Origin: Bacteroidales bacterium
Lineage (GTDB): Bacteria > Bacteroidota > Bacteroidia > Bacteroidales > VadinHA17
Direction: 5' to 3'
NCBI GenBank assembly: GCA_027028505.1
Contig: JALVJE010000011.1
Span: 1 to 45,981, forward strand
DNA: 45,981 nt
The number at the start of each line of letters is the position of its first letter. Position 1 is the stretch's first letter. The position numbers were made by a program, and so were the translations under genes. Positions 8,372-16,036 of the stretch are shown in pieces. The notes under the pieces are model-generated. The model was given only the letters and a program-made list of their open reading frames with translations. It had not been told where the DNA came from and did not search any database.

Positions 8372-9265
8372 TCATCGTTTCTTCAGCATCTGCTTCCCCA
8401 GGGTGATCAGTATCACTCCTGTTACGGTGAGCACGCCGCCCCAGATCTGCCAGGAGGCAGGGACCATGCCGAAATAAAGGAAAGCTCCGGCCAGCACAAA
8501 AAAGCCTTTGGAGCTGGTGATGATGGAGGTGCGCGAGGCCTCCAGGTAACGGATGGCCGAATAGTTGGTCAGGGCCGTGAGGAAAGGCCCCAGGAAAGAG
8601 CCCAGTACAATGTTCAGGAACGCTTTGCCGGGGATGACCATTGACATGCCCGTGATCAGCAATGCCCCCACCGAGAAGGCCCATAAATAGACCAGCCTGT
8701 TGAGGGTGAGCACAAAAGGATTGAGGCGGGCAATGGAATGTTTGGCCATCACAAAAGCTACCGCATACAACACGGACGAAAGGAATACCCACTCTGCTCC
8801 TTCGCGCAGCCAGCCGCTCCCTTCGCCCGGCCGCTGGTAGCTGATCAGAAAGGCACCGCCCAGCGTCAGGACAATACCCAGGATCTCTATGGGAACATAC
8901 CGTTCATGGAGCAACATGACCCCCAGCAGGGTGATCAGCAACGGCGTCAGATTGCCCAGGAAAGAGACCATCGCCGGATTCTCCATTTTCTGTATGGCCA
9001 GGAAGAAAAAGACCGTGCCCCCCAGCTCCAGCAGCCCTATGAGGGCCAGCTGACCCCACTGGTTGCGGGGGATCTCTTTCAGCATGCCCAGCTGCCCCCG
9101 CAAAATCAGATAGATCAGCAGCCATACTATCCCCAGCAGGTACCAGTACACACCGAACTGGATGAGATGGATCTCGTTCAGCGCCGCCTTACTGAAGATA
9201 TACACATTGGCCATGGCCAGCGTGGCCACTACCGCCAGTAAATATCCTTTCGTCCTCTCTTTCAT
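8372..9265 (-). CDS. EamA/DMT-family transporter
   Basis: About 297 residues from the chosen start; an ATG 33 bp upstream (9298) would add 11 residues not typical of the family. I prefer 9265 because MKERTKGYLLAVVATLAMAN is a standard start and AGGAG lies just before it. Roughly ten membrane helices form two EamA repeats; the second is near residues 150-290. Family-like segments are KAALNEIHLIQFGVYW and the GVILITLGKQMLKKR end. Members export or import small metabolites, often amino acids or nucleosides; no substrate can be read here. The stop codon falls inside a short TTCATCG-type repeat at 8349-8378. Confidence 0.88.
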   Translation of the reverse strand: MKERTKGYLLAVVATLAMANVYIFSKAALNEIHLIQFGVYWYLLGIVWLLIYLILRGQLGMLKEIPRNQWGQLALIGLLELGGTVFFFLAIQKMENPAMVSFLGNLTPLLITLLGVMLLHERYVPIEILGIVLTLGGAFLISYQRPGEGSGWLREGAEWVFLSSVLYAVAFVMAKHSIARLNPFVLTLNRLVYLWAFSVGALLITGMSMVIPGKAFLNIVLGSFLGPFLTALTNYSAIRYLEASRTSIITSSKGFFVLAGAFLYFGMVPASWQIWGGVLTVTGVILITLGKQMLKKR

Positions 9266-9303
9266 ATTCTCCTGAAAAATCCCGGCAAAGTTAACCATTT
9301 CCT

Positions 9304-9414
9304 CCTTCGTCCGCCATAGCCTTGGCGAAGGCGGAGCTCACCTTCGTCCGCCGTAGCCTTGGCGAAGGCGGGGCTCACCTTGTCCGCCGTAGCCTTTGGC
9401 GAAGGCGGAATTCA
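9304..9414. repeat. Three tandem 37-bp palindrome-containing repeats
   Basis: Units start at 9304, 9341 and 9378, with a broken fourth beginning near 9415. Each unit contains CCTTCGTCCGCC, then TAGCCTTGGCGAAGGCGG, so TCCGCC can pair with GGCGGA and, alternatively, CCTTCG with CGAAGG. Units differ by only a few bases. There are no unique spacers between units, so this is not a CRISPR. Confidence 0.85.
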
Positions 9415-9550
9415 TCCTTCGTCCGCACGCTGTCGCTGGTCCCGATAGCTGTCGGGATTAGCGTAGGCGCCCGAAGTCCCCGGCAGTTGCTGGGTGCTGG
9501 GTGGAGACGCTCTATGCTATATGCTCTATGCGCTACGCCTTACGCACTTT

Positions 9551-9648
9551 TCCCACTCTTCATACCTTTCATACCTTTCATACTCTTTGACCTTTCGCCT
9601 TTCGCCCTTCGTCCTTCGCCAATCGACCTTCAACCTTCTTCTCCTTTT
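9551..9648. repeat. 98-bp pyrimidine-rich direct repeat, copy A
   Basis: This block matches 9855-9952 at a constant offset of 304 bp, with only about seven differences and no length change. It is built of short units such as TTCATACC and TTCGCC, and is almost free of purine runs on this strand. Confidence 0.8.
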
Positions 9649-9735
9649 CCGTTCGCCCTTTGTCTTTCGCCCTTACAGGGCTATTTTGATCTTGGCTCAT
9701 AATGATCGGGCTGCGCCCGATCCTGTTTGCTTATC

Positions 9736-9754
9736 GCCCCTTCGGGGCTTTTTT
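9736..9754 (+). terminator. Terminator-like hairpin inside the repeat region
   Basis: GCCCC (9736-9740) pairs with GGGGC (9744-9748) around a TTC loop and is followed by six T. It fits an intrinsic terminator for plus-strand transcription, but the nearest upstream plus-strand gene ends 1.4 kb away. It may instead be part of a REP-like group with hairpins at 9669-9681 and 9704-9722. Confidence 0.45.
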
Positions 9755-9854
9755 CTTTTTATTCCTCTCTCATCGCTTGTTCCTGAACAGCCGCAGTCGT
9801 ATCGAATGACTCATCTCTCACATCTCATCGCTCATCGCTGACTTTTTCCACTCT

Positions 9855-9952
9855 TCCCACTCTTCATACTTTTCATACCTTTCATACTCTTTGACCTTTC
9901 GCCCTTCGCCATTCGCCATTCGCCAATCAACCTTCAACCTTCTTCTCCTTTT
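9855..9952. repeat. 98-bp pyrimidine-rich direct repeat, copy B
   Basis: Second copy of the 9551-9648 block. Its right edge merges with the TTTG of the etfB promoter (9950-9953), so the copy directly abuts or supplies the -33 element. Confidence 0.8.
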
Positions 9953-9979
9953 GTCAATTCTGAAAATCCTTTATCTTTG
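9950..9979 (+). promoter_or_regulatory. Bacteroidota-type promoter of etfB-etfA-acd
   Basis: TTTG at 9950-9953, an 18-bp spacer and TATCTTTG at 9972-9979 match the Bacteroidota consensus TTTG / TAnnTTTG. The ATG follows at 10000, giving a short leader of about 15 nt. Confidence 0.75.
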
Positions 9980-9999
9980 CCGGACAAAATATTTCACCT

Positions 10000-10878
10000 A
10001 TGAAGAAGAGTTACAGGATCATCGTACTGGCCAAGCAGGTGCCCGACACCCGCAACGTGGGCAAGGATGCCATGAAAGCCGACGGCACCGTCAACAGAGC
10101 GGTCCTGCCGGCCATTTTCAATCCGGAGGATCTCAATGCCCTGGAGCAGGCCCTCCGTATCAAAGACCGTTTTCCGGGCAGCCATATCACTATGCTGACC
10201 ATGGGTCCGCCGCGTGCTGCCGAGATCATACGGGAAGGTCTCTACCGCGGTGCCGACGACGGGTACCTCCTCACCGACCGGGCATTTGCCGGCTCCGACA
10301 CCCTGGCCACCTCTTACGCTCTTTCCCGGGCCATCCTGAAAATAGGCGACTTTGACCTGATCCTGGCAGGCAGGCAGGCCATCGACGGCGACACCGCACA
10401 GGTAGGGCCCCAGGTGGCTGAAAAGCTGAAGATCGCCCAGGTCTCCTATGCCGAAGAGATCCTGGAGATCAAAAAAGAAAAAGTGACCGTAAAAAGACGC
10501 CTCGAGAAAGGGGTGGAGATCGTTGAAGCTCCCACGCCCCTGCTGATCACCGTCACCGGCTCGGCACCCGCCTGCCGTCCCCGCAATGCCAAACTGATCA
10601 TGAAATACAAAAGGGCTACCACCCTCAGCGAACGTCAGGGGATCTCCGAAGACTATATCTCCATCTATAACGACCGGCCTTTCCTGAACCTGCCCGAGTG
10701 GAACGTCACCGACATCGACGCCGACCCGGCCCAGCTGGGCCTCTCCGGCTCGCCCACCAAGGTGAAGAAGATTGAGAATGTGGTCTTCCAGGCCAAGGAA
10801 GCCAAGGTGCTGCAGGACAGCGACGCGGACATCAACTGGCTCATGAAGGAGCTGATCACCAACCATACCCTGGGTTAA
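10000..10878 (+). CDS. etfB: Electron transfer flavoprotein subunit beta
   Basis: 292 residues. EtfB pairs with EtfA to pass electrons from acyl-CoA dehydrogenases to the respiratory chain or other acceptors. Visible family segments are IVLAKQVPDT at the start, NPEDLNALEQALRIKD, TMGPPRAAEIIREGLYRGAD near residues 66-85, and the nucleotide-binding LAGRQAIDGDTAQVGPQVAE near 124-143. The C-terminal ~50 residues form the arm that wraps EtfA. I cannot tell from sequence whether this is a bifurcating type; the AGRQAIDGDTAQVG loop occurs in both. It is followed by etfA after 35 bp and the dehydrogenase, suggesting one operon. Confidence 0.95.
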   Translation: MKKSYRIIVLAKQVPDTRNVGKDAMKADGTVNRAVLPAIFNPEDLNALEQALRIKDRFPGSHITMLTMGPPRAAEIIREGLYRGADDGYLLTDRAFAGSDTLATSYALSRAILKIGDFDLILAGRQAIDGDTAQVGPQVAEKLKIAQVSYAEEILEIKKEKVTVKRRLEKGVEIVEAPTPLLITVTGSAPACRPRNAKLIMKYKRATTLSERQGISEDYISIYNDRPFLNLPEWNVTDIDADPAQLGLSGSPTKVKKIENVVFQAKEAKVLQDSDADINWLMKELITNHTLG

Positions 10879-10913
10879 CCGCCTTTTGTCAATAACCTCA
10901 AAAACGCGAGAAA

Positions 10914-11933
10914 GTGAACAATCTATTCGTTATATGTGAAATGGACAACGGCCACGTCGCCGACATCAGCCTGGAGCTGATCACCAAAGGGCATAAGCTG
11001 GCCGGCGAGCTGGGCTGCAGCGTGGAAGCCCTCGTCATGGGACACGGCCTGAAAGGTGTCGAAAAAGAGCTCTTCGCCTACGGGGCCGACACGGTATGGC
11101 TGGCCGATGACAAACGCCTGGAACACTACACCTCCCTGCCTTATACCAGCATCGCCAAAGGCCTTTTCGAAGAGGAAAAGCCGCAGATAGCCCTCCTCGG
11201 CGCCACCAGCTTCGGCCGCGACCTGGGACCCCGCGTCTCCTCCGCTCTCCACAGCGGTCTCACCGCCGACTGTACAGCCCTGGAAATCGGGGAACACACC
11301 GACAAGAAAAAGGGAAAGACCTATAAAAACCTCCTGCTGCAGATACGGCCTGCTTTTGGGGGGAACATCATCGCCACCATCATCAACCCGGAGAACAAGC
11401 CCCAGATGGCCACCGTGCGTGAAGGGGTGATGAAAAAAGAAAAATGCCGGGAACCCCGCAAGGGAGAGGTGAAAAAGGTGGACGTGGACAAATATATCCA
11501 ACCCGGCGATATGGTGGTGAAGGTGCTGGAACGCCACATGGAAGAGTCGAAGATCGACCTCAAGGGCGCCTCCGTGATCGTCTCCGGCGGATACGGCGTG
11601 GGCTCACGGGAAAACTTCGACTTGCTCTACGAGCTGGCAGAGGTCATAGGCGCTGAAGTGGGGGCCTCCAGGGCCGCCGTCGATGCCGGCTTTGCCGACC
11701 ATGACCGCCAGATAGGCCAGACAGGCGTCACCGTACGGCCCAAGCTCTACATCGCCTGCGGCATATCCGGACAGGTACAGCACCTCGCCGGCATGCAGGA
11801 ATCGGCCATGATCATCTCGGTGAACAATGACCCCAACGCTCCCATCAACCAGATCGCCGACTATGCCATCATTGGCGAGATCGAAAGCGTGATACCGAAA
11901 ATGATCAAATATTACAAGGAGAATTCCAAATAA
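10914..11933 (+). CDS. etfA: Electron transfer flavoprotein subunit alpha
   Basis: 339 residues from a GTG start at 10914; that start gives the normal N-terminus NNLFVICEMDNGHV, and no ATG upstream fits. EtfA carries the FAD. The N-terminal Rossmann-like half includes LLGATSFGRDLGPRVSSAL near residues 98-116. The FAD domain is unmistakable in the C-terminal half: VSGGYGVGSRENFDLLYELA, GASRAAVDAGF, RQIGQTGVTVRPKLYIACGI, SGQVQHLAGM, and the terminal NNDPNAPINQIADYAIIG. It lies between etfB and acyl-CoA dehydrogenase in the same orientation with gaps of 35 and 42 bp. Confidence 0.96.
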   Translation: MNNLFVICEMDNGHVADISLELITKGHKLAGELGCSVEALVMGHGLKGVEKELFAYGADTVWLADDKRLEHYTSLPYTSIAKGLFEEEKPQIALLGATSFGRDLGPRVSSALHSGLTADCTALEIGEHTDKKKGKTYKNLLLQIRPAFGGNIIATIINPENKPQMATVREGVMKKEKCREPRKGEVKKVDVDKYIQPGDMVVKVLERHMEESKIDLKGASVIVSGGYGVGSRENFDLLYELAEVIGAEVGASRAAVDAGFADHDRQIGQTGVTVRPKLYIACGISGQVQHLAGMQESAMIISVNNDPNAPINQIADYAIIGEIESVIPKMIKYYKENSK

Positions 11934-11975
11934 CCACCGGCACTTTATACGATAATTTCTAAAAACAACAGGACA

Positions 11976-13703
11976 ATGGCTAATTTTTTCACCGACAACC
12001 CCGATCTGAAATTCCACCTCAACCATCCTTTGATGAAGAAGATCGTTGAGCTCAAAGAGCGGAATTTCGAGGACAAGGACAAGTTTGATTATGCTCCGGT
12101 GGATTTTGAAGATACCATGGACAGTTACGAGAAGGTGCTGGATGTCATCGGGGAGATCTGCGGAGAGATCATCGCTCCCAATGCCGAGGATATCGACCGG
12201 GAGGGCCCGCACGTCGAGAATGACCGGGTCGTCTATGCCAAAGGCACCGAGGAGAACCTCGACGCCATACGCAAGGCCGGCCTGATGGGCATCACCCTGC
12301 CGCGCAAGTACGGAGGCCTGAACTTTTCCATTGTGCCATATACCATGGCCGCAGATATGGTCTCCCGTGCCGACGCTGCTTTTGTCAACATCTGGGGACT
12401 GCAGGATTGTGCCGAGACCATCCACGAGTTCGCCGACGAAGAGCAGAAAGAGAAATACCTGCCCCGTTTCTGTAACGGGGAGACCGGCTCCATGGCCCTC
12501 ACCGAGCCCGACGCCGGCTCCGACCTGCAGTCGGTGATGCTGAAAGCCACATACGATGAGGAGAAAAAGCAGTGGTACCTCAACGGTGTGAAACGATTCA
12601 TCACCAACGGCGACGGTGATATCTCGCTGGTGCTGGCCCGTTCGGAAGAAGGCACCAAGGACGGCCGCGGCCTTTCCATGTTCGTCTATGACAACAAAGC
12701 CCACAAGGCCATTAAGGTACGCCGCATAGAGCATAAGCTGGGCATCATCGGCTCACCCACCTGCGAGCTGGTGTACCGCAACGTGCCGGCCGAGCTGGTA
12801 GGCTCCCGCCGCATGGGCCTGATCCGTTATGTCATGTCGCTGATGAACGGCGCCCGCCTGGGGATCGCCGCCCAGAGCGTAGGCATCGCCGAGGCAGCCT
12901 GGCGCGAAGCACTGGAATATGCCAAAGAAAGAAAGCAGTTCGGCAAAGCCATCATCGAGTTCCCCGCCGTCTACGAGATGCTCTCGGTCATGAAGGCCAA
13001 GCTGGACGGCGCCCGCAGCCTGCTCTACGAGACCTCCCGTTTCGTGGATATGTACAAAGCCTATTTCCATATCTCCAACGAACGCTCCCTCGAGAAAGAA
13101 GAACGCCAGGAGATGAAGAAATACCAGCTGCTGGCCGATGCTTACACCCCGCTGGCCAAAGGCCTTGCCTCGGAGGTATGTAACCGCATCGCTTACGACT
13201 CTCTGCAGATCCACGGAGGCTCCGGCTTCATGAAAGATTATCCCATCGAACGGATCTACCGTGATGCCCGTATCACCTCCATCTATGAAGGGACCACCCA
13301 GCTGCAGGTGGTGGCTGCCCTCACCGGCCTGGCCAAAGGCACCTACCTCAAACAGATCAGGGAATATGAAGACACTCCCCTGAAACCGGAACTGCACACC
13401 TACCGCCGTACCCTCATCACCATGACCGAAGAGTTCGAACAGGCCCTGATGAAGGTACAGGAGACCGAAGACAAAGAGTTCGTCGACTTCCACGGACGGC
13501 GCCTCATAGAGATGGCCGGCAACATCATCATGGGCTATCTCCTCCTGCTCGACACCAACAGGGAATCCCGTTTCTGGAAATCCCTGGAGGTCTTCCTGCG
13601 CAACGCCCGCTCCGAGAACAAAGCAAATGCCGCTTTCATAGCAGCCTCGGGGCTCAGCGATATGGGCCGCTTCAAACAGGATGAAGTCGGCGAAGAAGAA
13701 TAA
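11976..13703 (+). CDS. Acyl-CoA dehydrogenase family protein
   Basis: 575 residues, longer than the classic 380-residue enzymes by a C-terminal extension beyond about residue 450. It oxidises an acyl-CoA to the 2-enoyl-CoA using FAD and hands electrons to ETF. Signatures are MALTEPDAGSDLQSVMLKAT (about 167-186), the FAD-contact segment KRFITNGDGD, ERKQFGKAIIEFPAV near 315, LQIHGGSGFMKDYPIERIYRD near 405, and the catalytic-base region IYEGTTQLQ near 430, where the Glu is present. The acyl chain preferred cannot be read. It is the last gene of the etf operon; a strong terminator follows at 13711. Confidence 0.94.
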   Translation: MANFFTDNPDLKFHLNHPLMKKIVELKERNFEDKDKFDYAPVDFEDTMDSYEKVLDVIGEICGEIIAPNAEDIDREGPHVENDRVVYAKGTEENLDAIRKAGLMGITLPRKYGGLNFSIVPYTMAADMVSRADAAFVNIWGLQDCAETIHEFADEEQKEKYLPRFCNGETGSMALTEPDAGSDLQSVMLKATYDEEKKQWYLNGVKRFITNGDGDISLVLARSEEGTKDGRGLSMFVYDNKAHKAIKVRRIEHKLGIIGSPTCELVYRNVPAELVGSRRMGLIRYVMSLMNGARLGIAAQSVGIAEAAWREALEYAKERKQFGKAIIEFPAVYEMLSVMKAKLDGARSLLYETSRFVDMYKAYFHISNERSLEKEERQEMKKYQLLADAYTPLAKGLASEVCNRIAYDSLQIHGGSGFMKDYPIERIYRDARITSIYEGTTQLQVVAALTGLAKGTYLKQIREYEDTPLKPELHTYRRTLITMTEEFEQALMKVQETEDKEFVDFHGRRLIEMAGNIIMGYLLLLDTNRESRFWKSLEVFLRNARSENKANAAFIAASGLSDMGRFKQDEVGEEE

Positions 13704-13710
13704 GAAAAAG

Positions 13711-13732
13711 GCCCTCATGTGAGGGCTTTTTT
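13711..13732 (+). terminator. Intrinsic terminator of the etfBA-acyl-CoA dehydrogenase operon
   Basis: GCCCTC (13711-13716), loop ATGT, GAGGGC (13721-13726) and six T. It starts 8 bp after the acyl-CoA dehydrogenase stop codon and is preceded by an A-rich stretch. Confidence 0.9.
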
Positions 13733-13733
13733 G

Positions 13734-13741
13734 TATCTTTG
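13734..13741 (+). promoter_or_regulatory. -7 element for the small membrane gene and mutL
   Basis: TATCTTTG fits TAnnTTTG and begins one base after the T-run of the upstream terminator, so terminator and promoter are packed back to back. No clear TTTG is seen at -33. Confidence 0.65.
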
Positions 13742-13766
13742 TAAGGAAAGAACAGCGTAAAAAGAG

Positions 13767-14054
13767 ATGTCTTCATTACCTTCATTTTTTCAGACAAGCA
13801 GGCCCAAAGGGTTTCACTTCATTCCCCGGTATTATGATCCGGAGAAAGAAGCCCTGCAGCAGCGCATAGCCATGATCCGGCAGGAACTGGGTCTTACCAC
13901 CGAGGAGGATAACAATTACGTACGCCTCATACAGCGGGGGACCATGACAACCTATTTCCGCCGCAAGCTGCGCAAGCGTGAGCGTTCCTCGAACCTGATG
14001 CTGGTGGTCATCCTGGCATTGCTCGTCTGGCTGGCATGGTTCCTTTTTTTCTGA
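13767..14054 (+). CDS. Small membrane protein of unknown function upstream of mutL
   Basis: 95 residues. I do not recognise a named domain. The N-terminal ~70 residues are soluble and charged, with a likely helix (EKEALQQRIAMIRQELGL, about 27-44) and a basic cluster (RRKLRKRERSS, about 64-74). The C-terminal ~20 residues (LMLVVILALLVWLAWFLFF) form one membrane helix, making it a candidate tail-anchored protein with the positive residues on the cytoplasmic side. It lies 16 bp before mutL and has its own -7 element, so it probably leads a two-gene transcript. From memory, similar small proteins sit before mutL in other Bacteroidota; I could not check this. Confidence 0.8.
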   Translation: MSSLPSFFQTSRPKGFHFIPRYYDPEKEALQQRIAMIRQELGLTTEEDNNYVRLIQRGTMTTYFRRKLRKRERSSNLMLVVILALLVWLAWFLFF

Positions 14055-14070
14055 TAAACAAGGAGCGCCG

Positions 14071-15909
14071 ATGTCAGATATCATCCGTTTATTGCCCGAT
14101 TCAGTTGCCAACCAGATCGCGGCGGGGGAGGTCATACAACGTCCCGCCTCCGTGGTGAAGGAGCTGATGGAGAATGCGCTGGACGCGGGCGCCTCTTCCG
14201 TCACCGTTGAGGTTACCCAGGCCGGCAAAGACCTGATCCGTGTCACCGACGACGGCTGCGGTATGTCAGAGACCGACGCCCGCCTGGCCTTCGAACGTCA
14301 TGCCACCTCCAAGATCCGGAAAGCAGAAGACCTCTTCGCCATACGCACCATGGGCTTCCGCGGCGAAGCCCTCGCCTCCATAGCTGCTGTGGCACAGGTA
14401 GAGCTGCGCACCAAAAGAAAAGAGGACGAGCTGGGGACCCATATCATCATCGCCGGCTCACGCGTCGAGAACCAGCAACCCGTGGCCTGTCCCGACGGCA
14501 GCAGCTTCTCGGTGAAAAACCTCTTCTTCAACATCCCGGCACGGAGGAAATTCCTTAAGACCAACAACACCGAGCTCAAACATATCATCACCGAATTCCA
14601 GCGCATCGTCCTCACCCATCCCCAAATCGCTTTCCGTCTGCGCCACAACGAGACCGATATCTACCACCTGCCGGCCGTGGCCAACCTACGGCAACGTATC
14701 ACCGGCGTCTTCGGGAAAAACGCCAACGCCCACCTCATCCCCCTGGAAACGGATACCTCTCTCGTGAATATCAGAGGCTTCGTCGGGAAACCCGAATTTG
14801 CCAAAAAAACTTTCGGAGAACAGTTCTTCTTCACCAACGGCCGCTTCATGAAGCATCCCTACTTCCACAGGGCCGTCACCGAAGCTTACCAGAAACTGCT
14901 GCCGCCCGAGGCGGTACCCTCCTACTTCATCTATTTCGAGACCGACCCCGGCAGGATCGATATCAACATACACCCCACCAAAACTGAGATCAAGTTCGAA
15001 GATGAACGGTCGGTCTGGCAGATCCTCCACGCTTCGGTAAAAGAGGCGTTGGGTAAGTTCAACATTGTCCCTTCCCTTGATTTCGACGGTGGTGCCCCTA
15101 TCGATATACCCGTGGCACGGAAGGGACAGGAGGTCCGTCCGCCGGAGATCACCATCAACCCGGACTTCAACCCCTTCGAAGAGGAGAAAAAAGAGCAGGG
15201 CCTTTCGCGATCCGGCCCCCGGCCCGTCACTCCCTCCCAAAAAGATGTGCTGCAGTACTGGGAAAAAGCCTATGAAGGACTGCCCTCCGCCTCCTCCCTG
15301 CCGGAACAGCTCGAGACCGAACGGGAAGAGCCTTCGCCGGCAGCTTCGGGGAGCGCTTTCCTGCAGTTCAAACAAAAGTATATCCTCTTCGCCGTGAAGT
15401 CGGGCCTGATGTTCGTCGATCAGCGGAGAGCTCACGAACGTATTCTTTTTGAGGAATATCTCCGGTCGCTGCAGGAAGAACACACCCCTGCCCAGCAACG
15501 CCTCTTTCCGGTCGTCCTGCAGCTTGCCCCTGCCGATATGCTGATCCTCGAAGAGATACGCGGGGAGGTGGAAAAACTGGGGATCTCCCTCACCATCAGT
15601 GGTAAAAACTCGGTGGAGATCAACGGCCTTCCCGGCAATGCCGGCACCACCGATCCGGCCTTGCTGCTGCACTCCCTCATCGACCATTACAAGATCTCAG
15701 AGAACGACCCTTCGGTGAAGACACGGGAAAAGATCGCAGCGGCCATGGCCATGGCGGCAGCCATTCCTTACGGCAAAACCCTCACCGGTGAAGAGATGAG
15801 AGATCTGACAGACCGTCTTTTCGGATGCTCAGAACCCACTTTCACTCCTTCCGGAAAGCCGGTCTTCTACATCCTCCCCGGCAGTGACCTGGAGAAACAG
15901 TTCGAATAA
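14071..15909 (+). CDS. mutL: DNA mismatch repair protein MutL
   Basis: 612 residues. MutL links mismatch recognition by MutS to strand removal. The GHKL ATPase domain is intact: IAAGEVIQRPASVVKEL, ENALDAGA with the catalytic Glu, DDGCGM, and TMGFRGEALASI (about residues 92-103). The transducer domain continues to about residue 335. A linker of about 90 residues leads to the C-terminal dimerisation domain (about 425-612). There the usual endonuclease motif region reads DQRRAHERILFEE at residue 450, where DQHA would be expected in nicking MutLs, and the C-terminal CPHGRP-type motif reads TPSGKP. Loss of endonuclease activity is therefore possible, though Bacteroidota MutLs in general may share this. 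Confidence 0.95.
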   Translation: MSDIIRLLPDSVANQIAAGEVIQRPASVVKELMENALDAGASSVTVEVTQAGKDLIRVTDDGCGMSETDARLAFERHATSKIRKAEDLFAIRTMGFRGEALASIAAVAQVELRTKRKEDELGTHIIIAGSRVENQQPVACPDGSSFSVKNLFFNIPARRKFLKTNNTELKHIITEFQRIVLTHPQIAFRLRHNETDIYHLPAVANLRQRITGVFGKNANAHLIPLETDTSLVNIRGFVGKPEFAKKTFGEQFFFTNGRFMKHPYFHRAVTEAYQKLLPPEAVPSYFIYFETDPGRIDINIHPTKTEIKFEDERSVWQILHASVKEALGKFNIVPSLDFDGGAPIDIPVARKGQEVRPPEITINPDFNPFEEEKKEQGLSRSGPRPVTPSQKDVLQYWEKAYEGLPSASSLPEQLETEREEPSPAASGSAFLQFKQKYILFAVKSGLMFVDQRRAHERILFEEYLRSLQEEHTPAQQRLFPVVLQLAPADMLILEEIRGEVEKLGISLTISGKNSVEINGLPGNAGTTDPALLLHSLIDHYKISENDPSVKTREKIAAAMAMAAAIPYGKTLTGEEMRDLTDRLFGCSEPTFTPSGKPVFYILPGSDLEKQFE

Positions 15910-15985
15910 AACCGGCCCCGGGGAACAACCTCCGCGATCTTCCGTGACAATCTGTCCTGTTCCGGTATTTCTCCTTACCTTTTTT

Positions 15986-15993
15986 TATCTTTG
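15986..15993 (+). promoter_or_regulatory. -7 element for the rhomboid operon
   Basis: TATCTTTG fits TAnnTTTG, 43 bp before the first rhomboid ATG. No convincing -33 TTTG was found at the expected distance. Confidence 0.6.
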
Positions 15994-16036
15994 GCGCAAC
16001 TATTGCAGGACCACAGAGAAACAAAAATATTAATAC

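Larger units (their letters stand above)
9266..9999. other. Repeat-filled intergenic region upstream of etfB
   Basis: This gap of more than 700 bp holds no credible gene. From left to right it shows three tandem 37-bp palindromic repeats (9304-9414), a hairpin at about 9440-9456 (CCCGA...TCGGG), two near-identical pyrimidine-rich 98-bp blocks (9551-9648 and 9855-9952), three short GC hairpins (9669-9681, 9704-9722, 9736-9748), and the etfB promoter at its right end. Open frames here, such as one with repeated VRRSLGEGG-like peptides, are products of the repeats. Confidence 0.85.

Noticed and set aside
9304-9414. CRISPR array
   Set aside because: Units are directly adjacent and there are no unique spacers and no cas genes in the window.
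9322-9702. Open frame coding VRRSLGEGG-like repeated peptides
   Set aside because: It is read through the 37-bp palindromic repeats and pyrimidine-rich blocks; composition and repetition show it is noncoding DNA.
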